The notes beneath the pieces are model-generated. The model had not been told where the DNA came from. It made no database searches and saw only the letters and a program-made list of their open reading frames with translations. A DNA stretch of 37,489 nucleotides from contig JAEWMH010000171.1 of NCBI GenBank assembly GCA_023393235.1, positions 1 to 37,489 of the forward strand. The letters are read 5' to 3'. The translations under genes and the position numbers were made by a program. Source of the stretch: Bacillota bacterium (GTDB lineage: Bacteria > Bacillota > Bacilli > Paenibacillales > NBRC-103111). Of this stretch, positions 7,913-16,495 are shown piece by piece. How positions within the stretch are numbered: position 1 is the first letter of the stretch; each line of letters opens with the position of its first letter.

Positions 7913-8767
7913 TTACACGTCGTATTCCAGCTGCTTGACGGCCTGTTCCATAAAATCCAAGGGCGAGGGAATGGTCTCGGCGTTGTATTCTACCGCCCCG
8001 ATTTTGAGGATCAGCTTCACCTTGTACTTGTCAGTGAATTCCTCGGTATTAAATTCATAGAGCTTCTGCCTGATCCGTTCCATAACCACCTTGGCCCCTT
8101 CCTTTTCAGTAAACAGGAGGAGTCCCCAGGTGGCTTCTTCTTTATCCAGCAAATACAGGATATCGTTGGTCCGGATGCTGGATTGGCTGATCCGGGAGAT
8201 GTCCAGAATAGCCTCCGTCAACTGGTCAGGGGGTATAAAACGCCGGATTTCCCTCCAGTATTTGACCTTAATGACCAGCAGAGTCAACGGGATGTTATAC
8301 CGGACGGAAATTCCGGTGAATACGGCAGCATCCTTTTGAAAGGCAAGGCTGTTCTTCAAATCCGTATTCTCATCCAGCGTGGCCAGTTTGGCCGTCTGCT
8401 CCCGCAGGGCGGTATTCTCCTCCTGAAGCTGGCGGGCAGACCAGGAATACAGCCACATGGACAAGGTGAAGAGCGGAGTCATCAGCAGCCAGAAATAGGT
8501 GCGCCCCTCAATCACCCCGGCTTGGGCAACCGTCTGGTAGAGGATCATGCTGCCATAGGCGAAGATGAACACCACATTGATGATCAGCCCGGCGGTCACA
8601 GAGGAGAAGAAGGTGATTACCGCAATAAAAAAGGCGATGGCCAGCATAATCAGATTGGTCATGGTTTGCTGCGGATCTCCGCTGATAAACAGGATGGAGA
8701 TCAAGCACAGGAGCATGAAGCCAATGAGGGCGGCGTCTGAAACTAGAGCGGGCGAGGTCCGTCTCAT
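7913..8767 (-). CDS. Membrane protein with degenerate GGDEF domain; likely c-di-GMP receptor (PssE-like)
   Basis: The 284-residue protein has three to four membrane segments in its first ~108 residues, then a short coiled coil (residues ~110-128), then a GGDEF-type domain. The domain's entry signature is recognisable (LDENTDLKNSLAF, ~131-143), but the GGDEF motif itself is replaced by DKEEA (208-212), so cyclase activity is unlikely. Five residues before it, the inhibitory-site motif RxxD survives as RTND (199-202). This matches the known logic of Listeria PssE and Pseudomonas PelD, in which a dead GGDEF domain binds c-di-GMP and activates a polysaccharide synthase. It is the last gene of the operon and overlaps the BcsB-like gene by 4 nt (ATGA), so the two are translationally coupled. 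Receptor function is inferred. Confidence 0.8.
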   Translation of the reverse strand: MRRTSPALVSDAALIGFMLLCLISILFISGDPQQTMTNLIMLAIAFFIAVITFFSSVTAGLIINVVFIFAYGSMILYQTVAQAGVIEGRTYFWLLMTPLFTLSMWLYSWSARQLQEENTALREQTAKLATLDENTDLKNSLAFQKDAAVFTGISVRYNIPLTLLVIKVKYWREIRRFIPPDQLTEAILDISRISQSSIRTNDILYLLDKEEATWGLLLFTEKEGAKVVMERIRQKLYEFNTEEFTDKYKVKLILKIGAVEYNAETIPSPLDFMEQAVKQLEYDV

Positions 8768-10908
8768 GGCCGTTTCCTCCTTGTCAGTTGTTCATTCGGC
8801 AAAGCAGGCTTGGATTGTGCCGTTTTTTTTCTGGTGTGCTTTCTGACCAGCAGAATCAGCGACACCAGAACCAGCGCCAGCACCAACACGGCCGCCGCGG
8901 TGAAGGTCACCACATCCTGCCGCTGCAGGATTTCGTCAAGCCCGGTGAGCGGTTTGGGGGCCGCGGTTTTTTTGAAGCGGAAGGCCTGGGTTTTGCCATC
9001 TCTGTCCGTTAATACACCGTCCCCATAAACCTTCCACCGCGCCTCCTCCCCAGCCAGCAGGCGGGATGCCCGGAAGACAGACTCGGGCTCCGTTCCCGTC
9101 ACTACCAGCATCCCACCGTTACCGTATGGCGAAGGCAACAGTTGGAGGGTGCCGATCGTGGACGCATACCCGGGCTCCAGGCTTATTTTTTCATTGGATA
9201 GGATACGTGTCCCTTCCGCGTCGTATCGGAAGTAAAGCTTATCATTCTGCGCCTTAATTACCGCGTTGTCCCGCAAAGAGCCTATGGCGATCAGGTTCCG
9301 GTCCTTCAGCTCCTCCGGCGCAGCTGAGGCTTGGCTGAACCTGACTTCACCCGTATTGCCGATGGCATACCGGCCCAAAAGGTGAAACAGATTGCCCACG
9401 GTCCGGTACAGCTCGTTGTCCCGCCGGTCAGGGAGGACCACGGAGACGGAAGCAAACTGCCCGTCCTGGATAAACGGGTACGGATAATTGTTCAGCAGCA
9501 GCTCTGTTCCCTGCCGGGTCTGCAGCTGCAGGAGGGACTCCGGGGTAATGTATGCCCACGGGGTATCCTCCCGGTTGGCGGCACATGCATTGAAGTCTGC
9601 CTCCAAATCAAAGGCTACAGTTACAGTAAAGTTTCCGGAAACCGCAAGATCCCCAGGCACCGTGAATACTGCCCGGTCGGCTTGGGCCAGCTCCTTGTGG
9701 AGCTTTTTGCTGCCGATGGGTACTCCATTAATCTTCACCGTCATTAGGGAGCGGTCAAAATTCAAATTTTCCGCATATCGGAAATCCAGATTGATCTTGC
9801 TGGCATCTCCCAGCTCCAGATTTCCGGGCATGGCGATGTAGTAGTTGTACTCCTGGTGGAAGGGTCCTGTAAGCACACTCCCGCTTTCCGTCAGGCGAAT
9901 CTCCCGAGTGAAACCGGCTGCAGGCTTGGCTACATCGGTTGCTACATCAAGCAGCAGTGTATTGCCAGCAGCCTGGGCCATATGCTCCTGGTTGGCTACC
10001 AGCCTGCCAGCCTTCACGAGAAGCTCCGGGGAGCGGGAGGTTACGATCAACACAGCCTTGTCCTGCACATTCACCAGCCGGATTATACCTTGATGGTCCA
10101 GGTCCGGCGGAGTCTGAAAACCAGCTACAGCCGGCTCCTTCAGCTCCTGGGGCAGGCTGTCATACAGGCCGACTGCGGTCACATAATCTTTATTCTGGAT
10201 ATGCTCCGCCGAATACGGCAAAAGCGGGATGGCATTCTCCGTCAGCAGATTAGTCCGGGCATACCCGGTCAAGGCATAAACGGCGGCTTCCCAATCGGAA
10301 GACTTGGGGTCGGCGGGAAGGGCCACCAGGCTGCGGCCTGCAGCAACGGCATCCGGACCGGTGATCCGGGCATTGAAGTCCCGGATGGAATCCTCCACCG
10401 GACGAAGCGTGTATTCCGTCTCGATGCGGGAAGCGCCGCCGATCCGCAGCCAATGGCCAATCCCGGTATCCTCCTGGCAGACCTGTTCGTCTGCGTAAGA
10501 CCGCAGCTCCGTCTGCAGCTTCAGGGTGTTGCCCCCCTGTGCCAAGAGCCCTGCCGGCACCGGAATCTCCAGGCGCTGGCTGGTCTCCGTTCCCGTCTCC
10601 GGGTGGAAGGAATAAAAGGGATTCCCATTCAGCAAAAGGGTGACCGTGGACCATTCCTTCCGGGAAACCGCGCTAACCTGCACCTCCAGCAGCAGCTTCA
10701 CCCGGCTGATCTCCCAATAGGCAGGAAGATGAAAGGTGGTTTCACTTGAACCTGCAGAGCCGGAGAGGGAAACATCCTCTCTCACAAAAGGGACTGTATA
10801 GCTGTGGGTCCCGGTTTTGGCAAGCAAAATGGCAGCCTGGGCCCAGCTCCCTTGCATCAACAGACCGAGTACGATAAAAACCGGCAGCGTTATCCTTTTA
10901 AAGATCAT
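8764..10908 (-). CDS. BcsB-like cellulose synthase regulatory/periplasmic subunit
   Basis: The 714-residue protein has an N-terminal signal peptide (about residues 1-25, ending AQA), a long extracytoplasmic region, and one C-terminal transmembrane helix (~VVTFTAAAVLVLALVLVSLI) followed by a basic tail. Repeated jelly-roll segments such as TVTLLLNGNPFYSF and LMTVKINGVPIGSKKL are typical of BcsB carbohydrate-binding domains. BcsB guides the nascent glucan outside the membrane and its C-terminal helix anchors it to the synthase. Here it directly follows the GT2 gene (19-bp gap) and overlaps the GGDEF-like gene, so the three likely form one synthase complex. In Listeria the equivalent is PssD. 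The exact polymer is not determinable. Confidence 0.88.
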   Translation of the reverse strand: MIFKRITLPVFIVLGLLMQGSWAQAAILLAKTGTHSYTVPFVREDVSLSGSAGSSETTFHLPAYWEISRVKLLLEVQVSAVSRKEWSTVTLLLNGNPFYSFHPETGTETSQRLEIPVPAGLLAQGGNTLKLQTELRSYADEQVCQEDTGIGHWLRIGGASRIETEYTLRPVEDSIRDFNARITGPDAVAAGRSLVALPADPKSSDWEAAVYALTGYARTNLLTENAIPLLPYSAEHIQNKDYVTAVGLYDSLPQELKEPAVAGFQTPPDLDHQGIIRLVNVQDKAVLIVTSRSPELLVKAGRLVANQEHMAQAAGNTLLLDVATDVAKPAAGFTREIRLTESGSVLTGPFHQEYNYYIAMPGNLELGDASKINLDFRYAENLNFDRSLMTVKINGVPIGSKKLHKELAQADRAVFTVPGDLAVSGNFTVTVAFDLEADFNACAANREDTPWAYITPESLLQLQTRQGTELLLNNYPYPFIQDGQFASVSVVLPDRRDNELYRTVGNLFHLLGRYAIGNTGEVRFSQASAAPEELKDRNLIAIGSLRDNAVIKAQNDKLYFRYDAEGTRILSNEKISLEPGYASTIGTLQLLPSPYGNGGMLVVTGTEPESVFRASRLLAGEEARWKVYGDGVLTDRDGKTQAFRFKKTAAPKPLTGLDEILQRQDVVTFTAAAVLVLALVLVSLILLVRKHTRKKTAQSKPALPNEQLTRRKRP

Positions 10909-10927
10909 AGATGTGTTCTCCTTTGGG

Positions 10928-12178
10928 CTAATACCGCTCCGTTTTGTACCATTTCACTTCCCGTTTCAGAATCTGATCCTTGGCAAAATTATAGAGGCCG
11001 TACACGGCCACAACCATCCACATCTGGCAATAGGTAATGTACATCAGCATGATGAGCCACAGGTTGGAGAGGGACATCTCGCCTTTTTCCGTGGTCAGCG
11101 TCGTGAAGGTGCCTAACACAAACAGCAGAATAGCCAGCAGCCACAACAGGGTGCTGATTCCGGCAATGGAGGTGTGGACATACCCCAGCGCATGGAGGAC
11201 CAGCAGAATATCGGAGGTGACAAGGGAACCCACTAACAGGAAATAAATCGATATATAATACAGGATGTCAAACCGGATTTTGCGGGCGGAGCGTTTGAAC
11301 AGCAGCGGGATATTCTTCACAATTACATACACATTGCCCTTGGCCCAGCGGCTGCGCTGGCGGAACCATACCTTCACGGTCTGGGGCTCCTGCTCCCAGG
11401 TGACGGCTTTGGGCTGAAATTTAATCCGGTAGCCCATCATGTAAATGCGGAAGCTGATTTCCGTATCCTCGGCAATCGCCTTCACATCCCAGCCGCCCAC
11501 CGCCTCCACAATGCTGCGGCGCATAATGAAGTTGGTGCCCGGAATGGTGCACAGCCGGAACAGCTGCCAGCGCCCCGCCTGAGCCATCCATTGAAAAGAG
11601 AGGGTCTCGATATTAATAAACCGGGTCAGTATGCTGGCGTCCCGGTTGCGGGTACGGAATTTGCCGATAACCGCACCTAGCGTAGAATCTCCGGTGATTT
11701 CCGCAGCCAGGATACTTAGAGCGTCCCGCTCGGGAGTATTATCCGCATCATAGATGGCGATAAGCTCCCCCCTGCTTTCCGTAAAGCCGATGTTCAAAGC
11801 GTTGGATTTGCCTTTGCCGCCGGTGATCTTATCTGTGTTGATGATCTTAAACAGCCTGCCGGGATAACGCCGCTGCACATCGGCCAGAAGAGCGGCGCTG
11901 TTGTCGGAGGAATTGTCGTTGATGACAATAAGCTCGTAACGGTCAGCCGGGTAATCAAAGGCGAGCAGCGCCTCCACGGTCTGGACGATCACTTTTCCTT
12001 CGTTGTGAGCCGGAACCAAAATGGAGACAAACGGGTATTCCCCCTGCAGCTTGGGTGAAGGACTGCGTTCGGTCCGTATGTAATAGATATACCCCGCAAT
12101 GATCAGCGCGACATTCACCAACAGCAATGACCAGATGGCCACCACTGCCATAACCATCAGTAGATCTGGAAGCCTCAT
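10928..12178 (-). CDS. Processive family-2 glycosyltransferase (polysaccharide synthase, BcsA/PssC-like)
   Basis: The 416-residue membrane protein has an N-terminal helix (~10-33), a cytosolic GT2 domain and several C-terminal helices. All processive GT2 motifs are present: VPAHNE (55-60), the DxD site DAD (144-146), AEDTE for the TED box (236-240) and QRSRW for QxxRW (274-278). These define enzymes that polymerise beta-linked sugars from UDP-sugars while exporting the chain. There is no C-terminal PilZ domain, unlike BcsA, so c-di-GMP control must come from another subunit, fitting the GGDEF-like protein two genes downstream. It follows the DUF2334-like gene by 9 bp. Product could be poly-ManNAc-like, as in Listeria, or another beta-glycan. 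Confidence 0.93.
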   Translation of the reverse strand: MRLPDLLMVMAVVAIWSLLLVNVALIIAGYIYYIRTERSPSPKLQGEYPFVSILVPAHNEGKVIVQTVEALLAFDYPADRYELIVINDNSSDNSAALLADVQRRYPGRLFKIINTDKITGGKGKSNALNIGFTESRGELIAIYDADNTPERDALSILAAEITGDSTLGAVIGKFRTRNRDASILTRFINIETLSFQWMAQAGRWQLFRLCTIPGTNFIMRRSIVEAVGGWDVKAIAEDTEISFRIYMMGYRIKFQPKAVTWEQEPQTVKVWFRQRSRWAKGNVYVIVKNIPLLFKRSARKIRFDILYYISIYFLLVGSLVTSDILLVLHALGYVHTSIAGISTLLWLLAILLFVLGTFTTLTTEKGEMSLSNLWLIMLMYITYCQMWMVVAVYGLYNFAKDQILKREVKWYKTERY

Positions 12179-12187
12179 ACATTACCC

Positions 12188-13606
12188 CTATTTCAAAAAT
12201 TTGCGCCGGTACAGCCGTCTGCCCGCGACGATAAATAATGTGAACACAGCCAGAGCGACTACGACCACGGTAAGGAAAATCTGGTTTTGGGCCTGAAAAA
12301 AGCCGGTGAAGCTGGCCTTTTCCCGTTCGATATAGGTATAATCCTCATCCTGCGCATCACCTGCACTCCGGGTTTCCGCGGCAAGAAGTGCCCCGTCAAT
12401 CCTCACCTTGCCTCCTAGGGCGGAGGCTGTATGGGCAGCGGTCCGGGTAGTATGCTCCCGTTGCCGGTAATCGGCAAAAACAGCAGGGTACGCTTTCAGC
12501 ATTTTCACCAGAGCGTCCAGCTCTTTTTTAGTTTCGGGAAAATCCAGTGTAATTGCCGTGTCCACGGGATAGCTGGAGGTGGACACCCTTAGCATTTCCC
12601 ATTCACCGGGAAAGTCCGGGCTGATGCTGTATAAAGTGGACGGGAAGTAAGCAGAAACGGTGCTTTTTTCCCTGTAGACGGGCGATTCCGTCTTGTCGGC
12701 GTATACTACTGCCGAATCGAAGAATCCCATCCCTTCCCGGCTGTAGTGGCGGTCGAAGGTCCAATACTGCTCTGCTGCAATTCCCAACGGAGCCACGCCT
12801 TCTGTCATTAGCATATCAAGAAATGCGCCGGTCTGCAGCTTTAGCGGGTCGATTCCTGCCGAAATAACAGGAAAAACTGCGGGAGCCTCCAGCAAAACGC
12901 TGCCCTGCTTGTCTTGGATGTACCGGAGCGCCTCCGCGTAACGTTTGGCAGCAGGGAATTGAAGGTTGTCCAGCACGGGCCGGGCTCCCATCAAAAAAGG
13001 GATGCCTCCTTCGTACAGCTCATCCGCCAGACTGCGGAGGAGGCTGTAATCGGAGAAGGGGGTAAAGCCGCGGATCAGCGCATACAGCTGACCGTGGCCC
13101 GGCAGCCCCATCCACTCCCGGAGCAGCCGGGCCGTAGCCAGCCGCCCCTCGGCCCCGCCCTGGGGAGCGGGGCCGTAGCGCCGCACCGGTTGGTCTACCG
13201 CTGCGGCTGATGACGCTCCCCCACCCAGCTGCAGCACACTGCCGGGAAAACTCTCCAGCCCCCGCCGGAGCTCTAGCGGGGCCGCAGAGGCTATTGCTGG
13301 GTCAAGATTAAGCATCACCAGCCGCTCATAGTTCACCAAAGCACCGGAACGGTAAGCACTCATAGACTCTACCGTTACCTTGGCTCCCAACGTCTGAAGA
13401 AAACGCGCAACCGCCGCGGTTTCATCCTCCCGTCCGGTGCCTATAGCCAAGCTGTCGTATAACAGCAATATCTGGGTTCCTTCAGCGGGAACCGGCGAAG
13501 AGCCTGCCACCGCTGCGGCCGTTGCACCATACGGCGGCCAAAACCAAACGGCCGCTGCCAGGATCAGCAGCGGGCGCAGAAATCTTTTGGGGACAGTCGA
13601 AGGCAT
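12188..13606 (-). CDS. Secreted membrane-anchored protein, probably DUF2334/polysaccharide deacetylase-like
   Basis: The 472-residue protein has an N-terminal signal peptide or anchor (residues ~10-30), a large extracytoplasmic domain and a C-terminal helix (~FLTVVVVALAVFTLFIV) with a basic tail. The domain starts with QILLLYDSLA and contains GHGQLYALIRGFTPFSDY and GIPFLMGARPVLD. I read this as a divergent DUF2334-like TIM-barrel, which in the Listeria pss cluster is PssB. Metal-binding Asp/His residues cannot be assigned with confidence, so deacetylase activity is uncertain. Its stop overlaps the start codon of the upstream gene's partner by one base (TAATG), indicating coupled translation. 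It probably modifies or transports the polymer outside the membrane. Confidence 0.6.
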   Translation of the reverse strand: MPSTVPKRFLRPLLILAAAVWFWPPYGATAAAVAGSSPVPAEGTQILLLYDSLAIGTGREDETAAVARFLQTLGAKVTVESMSAYRSGALVNYERLVMLNLDPAIASAAPLELRRGLESFPGSVLQLGGGASSAAAVDQPVRRYGPAPQGGAEGRLATARLLREWMGLPGHGQLYALIRGFTPFSDYSLLRSLADELYEGGIPFLMGARPVLDNLQFPAAKRYAEALRYIQDKQGSVLLEAPAVFPVISAGIDPLKLQTGAFLDMLMTEGVAPLGIAAEQYWTFDRHYSREGMGFFDSAVVYADKTESPVYREKSTVSAYFPSTLYSISPDFPGEWEMLRVSTSSYPVDTAITLDFPETKKELDALVKMLKAYPAVFADYRQREHTTRTAAHTASALGGKVRIDGALLAAETRSAGDAQDEDYTYIEREKASFTGFFQAQNQIFLTVVVVALAVFTLFIVAGRRLYRRKFLK

Positions 13607-15159
13607 TAGGCATTCACACCTTTGTTCGCTATTGGAGGAAGCACAGCTCCTGGTTTTGGAGCTTCCGACGCCTGATCCGGCGCCTGACGGTAACCCAGCT
13701 CCCCGCCGATCAAATCCGCAATGGCCAGTACACTGACCAAATCAAATCCCAAGGTAAACAGGAATTCATGTTTAGCCAAATCCGCATCGCCTGCACCGAT
13801 AATGGAAACCATAATGCCGGACAGCCCGATGCCCATTCCGGCCACAACCAGCGCAAGCTTCTGGATATGGCGCATGTCCCGGGCTTTAACTGCCTGCACA
13901 AACCCCGGCAGATATAAGCCTGCGACGAACATTATCCAAATGACGATGAAGCCGAAGGTTTTAGGGGCGGCGGCCTGCTTCAGCAGACTGTAGGCGGAGA
14001 AAAAGCGGCTCTGGGCCCCAAAATCCTTGCCTGCCGACTGCTCGTAGCTGCCCATAGCCTCGGGCCGGATAGTGAAGGCATTGCGGGCCGCCACGTTCAA
14101 AAGGGCACCCATTTCATCGGGATGAGCGGCGTAATAAGCGGCAATGGAAACAAATCCGTACTTTCCGTAGAACGTTTTCTCCAACTCAGGGCCGCTTACA
14201 TCCACCGCTGAATACGGTGCATAATAAATGGTACCCTTCAGGAGCGCATACTGCCGGTCCATGCCGAAGGCCTCCAACGCCTTTTCGGGGTTATCCGTAG
14301 TTTGCAATACCCCCCGGGTCATGGCATGGTACTGATTAATATTTACGAAATCCTTGGGAATCCATACATAAGTGGCAATCCCCGCGGCAAAAAGCAAAGC
14401 CAGCACCCCGCCTGCCGAAAACCGGAATAATCTGTCCCGCCGCATAAACAGCAGGGATATCCCCGCCACCGCCAAAACAACGCCTACCGGAGCATTTTGC
14501 TGCTTGACGGTAATCAGGATCAGCGCGCTGACAGTGAATACAGCCAGCAGGACGTAATCGTTGTACCGTTTCCGGTAGAACAGCAGCCAGGACGCCACGA
14601 GAACAACCATCATGACCAAAACGACGCTTTCCCCAAAAAAAGAGTTGAAGTAAGCCGTATAGGCGGTATCTGCAAACACGAACACCGTTATGGCGGCAAC
14701 AGCATAACCCTTCAGCCGGGACATCCGGCAGGTCATCCCCTCCACCAGCAGATAGATGGCCGCCATATACATAAGGGTCAGCAGCGCCGCCTGGATGCGG
14801 ATATCGAAAACAGTTGTGCTGTAAACCAGTTTGTTCACTGCCAGAGCCAGGCGGATGAACAGGGATTGGGATGAATAAAGCAGGGTCTGATGCTCATTAA
14901 AATATTGAAAAATGCCGTATTCCCGGACAAAATGGCCCAGATACTGGCTGTCATAATCTGGCTGGCTGAAATATAGTCCGTTGCCGTAGAGGATCCGGTA
15001 GTAGTCGCCGTTATCCGCCATACCCACGAAGGGTGGCACAAACAGAGCCAGCACCGTAATGACCAGGACCCCGGACGCTGCCAGCACCGCCGGTGAAACG
15101 AAACGGGCCGCAAAAATTGCGGCCCGTTGTAACCCGGACGGTATGCGCGGAAAACCCAT
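13606..15159 (-). CDS. Polytopic membrane protein, WsfD-like glycan biosynthesis hexose transferase
   Basis: The 517-residue protein has an N-terminal membrane segment followed by about a dozen hydrophobic helices. Between the first two helices an extracytoplasmic loop carries DNGDYYRILY, an acidic motif placed like the catalytic loop of GT-C-fold glycosyltransferases. The organisation resembles the WsfD family of hexose transferases known from S-layer glycan clusters in Geobacillus and Paenibacillus. It would use a lipid-linked sugar to add side residues outside the membrane. Position between the GH8-like lipoprotein (22-bp gap) and the DUF2334-like gene (1-bp overlap) puts it in the EPS operon. 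This suggests the polymer is branched or substituted. Family assignment is from memory of the motif and topology. Confidence 0.6.
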   Translation of the reverse strand: MGFPRIPSGLQRAAIFAARFVSPAVLAASGVLVITVLALFVPPFVGMADNGDYYRILYGNGLYFSQPDYDSQYLGHFVREYGIFQYFNEHQTLLYSSQSLFIRLALAVNKLVYSTTVFDIRIQAALLTLMYMAAIYLLVEGMTCRMSRLKGYAVAAITVFVFADTAYTAYFNSFFGESVVLVMMVVLVASWLLFYRKRYNDYVLLAVFTVSALILITVKQQNAPVGVVLAVAGISLLFMRRDRLFRFSAGGVLALLFAAGIATYVWIPKDFVNINQYHAMTRGVLQTTDNPEKALEAFGMDRQYALLKGTIYYAPYSAVDVSGPELEKTFYGKYGFVSIAAYYAAHPDEMGALLNVAARNAFTIRPEAMGSYEQSAGKDFGAQSRFFSAYSLLKQAAAPKTFGFIVIWIMFVAGLYLPGFVQAVKARDMRHIQKLALVVAGMGIGLSGIMVSIIGAGDADLAKHEFLFTLGFDLVSVLAIADLIGGELGYRQAPDQASEAPKPGAVLPPIANKGVNA

Positions 15160-15181
15160 GCTGCATCACCCTCCATATTTA

Positions 15182-16327
15182 TTAATAACGGTAGGCTAAA
15201 AGGGCCATCAGGTTGTCGAAGGAATAAGCCTGGCCGCTTCCGGTATCGCCAAAGCCCCCGTATAGAGAGCTTGCGGGATCATCGACCCGGTAAGCCTGCA
15301 TTCGTTGTACTGCCGCTTCATACAGCTCCCGGTCCCGAGTCTCGGAGCCGATCATTGCCGCCAAGGCATAGATAGCGGTGGATTGGATGTCGTTCAGTGG
15401 TTTCCCGGCAAGGGAATACGCACCGAACAGCGCGCCGTGCAGCACCTCCTGCTTGATATAACGGAGGCTGGCTTCCGGCGCCTGGCCTATTTCAGCCAAC
15501 GAAAGTATAGTCAAAAGCGATTCTACCGTATGAATGGAATCTGCTTCATAGGACTTGCTTTCATAATTGTACCTTGTCTGATAGAAGGGAAACAAGTCGG
15601 AAATGTACCCATTTGCGACAATTTTCTGCATTTTTTTCATTAGGTTAGTATGCTCTTTCGCGGGTAACGGAAGCCTGTCCAGTGTCTTCAAGTCAATATA
15701 GCACAAGGTAATAAACGAATTGGCCTTATCGTACGTATCGTCATAGAAATCCCGCATTTCCCCGTCCGGGATATTGTACTTGGCGAAGCGCAGCCCATAC
15801 TTGTCTGCCAGTGACGAGTATGCCTTGTCATTAAAGGCCTCACCCGCTTCATACAAAGCGCGGATCATCCGCAGATCATCCACTGCCGCATTCAGCGGAT
15901 ACTGCTTGGAGAGCTTCGGACTGTACCGGTAGCTGAATAGCCGCTCCCGGTCAAATACCCGTTTGGCCTGCTCCCAGCCCACCGCGAATTCCTCCCGCTT
16001 GCCGGACAGGGCCTGGTAACGCAGCAGAAGAGACGCCGATTCGCTTAAAATCTCAAACCCGGTAGCTTGCTCTTTATTCTGTTCGGTGTCGATATAATTG
16101 GTCCGGACGCCGTCCGGGCCGCTTAGTCGTTCCCGGATAAACCGGTGCAGCTGCTCCTCCCGCTCTGCCGTCCCCTGGATTTGACCTCCGTAATAAGAAG
16201 TGGGACGCATCGTTTTGCCGGAGGCACTGCCGCTGCCGGAGGACTGACACGCCGTTCCGGCAATAAGCAAGATTCCGGCCGTTATGGCGGCCGCGGCGCG
16301 TTTGATCACGTTGTGGGCAGTCTTCAT
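15182..16327 (-). CDS. Lipoprotein, GH8-like glycoside hydrolase (PssZ/BcsZ-like)
   Basis: The 381-residue protein has a lipoprotein signal peptide with the cleavage box GTAC (Cys27). The body is rich in paired helices, as in (alpha/alpha)6-barrel hydrolases. PLNAAVDDLRMIRALYEAG near residue 130 matches the conserved Asp-containing region of family GH8, and DDTYDKANSFITLCY and the final FDNLMALLAYRY fit it too. GH8 enzymes in cellulose and Listeria pss loci trim or release the polymer. It is the first gene of the six-gene operon. GGAGGG lies 5 nt upstream of the start. A TATACT at 16397-16402 (minus-strand reading) is a plausible -10 about 75 bp upstream, without a clear -35. Activity is likely but its catalytic residues were not aligned. 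Confidence 0.65.
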   Translation of the reverse strand: MKTAHNVIKRAAAAITAGILLIAGTACQSSGSGSASGKTMRPTSYYGGQIQGTAEREEQLHRFIRERLSGPDGVRTNYIDTEQNKEQATGFEILSESASLLLRYQALSGKREEFAVGWEQAKRVFDRERLFSYRYSPKLSKQYPLNAAVDDLRMIRALYEAGEAFNDKAYSSLADKYGLRFAKYNIPDGEMRDFYDDTYDKANSFITLCYIDLKTLDRLPLPAKEHTNLMKKMQKIVANGYISDLFPFYQTRYNYESKSYEADSIHTVESLLTILSLAEIGQAPEASLRYIKQEVLHGALFGAYSLAGKPLNDIQSTAIYALAAMIGSETRDRELYEAAVQRMQAYRVDDPASSLYGGFGDTGSGQAYSFDNLMALLAYRY

Positions 16328-16495
16328 GAGGGCCCTCCTCGTTATGCATTGTGGTCAGACGAATTTACTTAATGTCACCAAACGTTTCCATTTTTCAGTA
16401 TACCCAACAGGATTCAGCCCGCTCCGCGGCGAAAAGGAAAAAAGACGAATCCGTTGGGCGACGACCGCCCACAACAGAAATGAGGGCTGTCCCTG

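Noticed and set aside
16381..16392. Catabolite-response (cre) site around AAACGTTT upstream of the EPS operon
   Set aside because: Only the central 8-bp palindrome fits; outer positions of the consensus do not match on either strand.
16328..16495. c-di-GMP riboswitch before the EPS operon
   Set aside because: No GEMM-type conserved blocks were found; c-di-GMP control more likely acts through the GGDEF-like protein.
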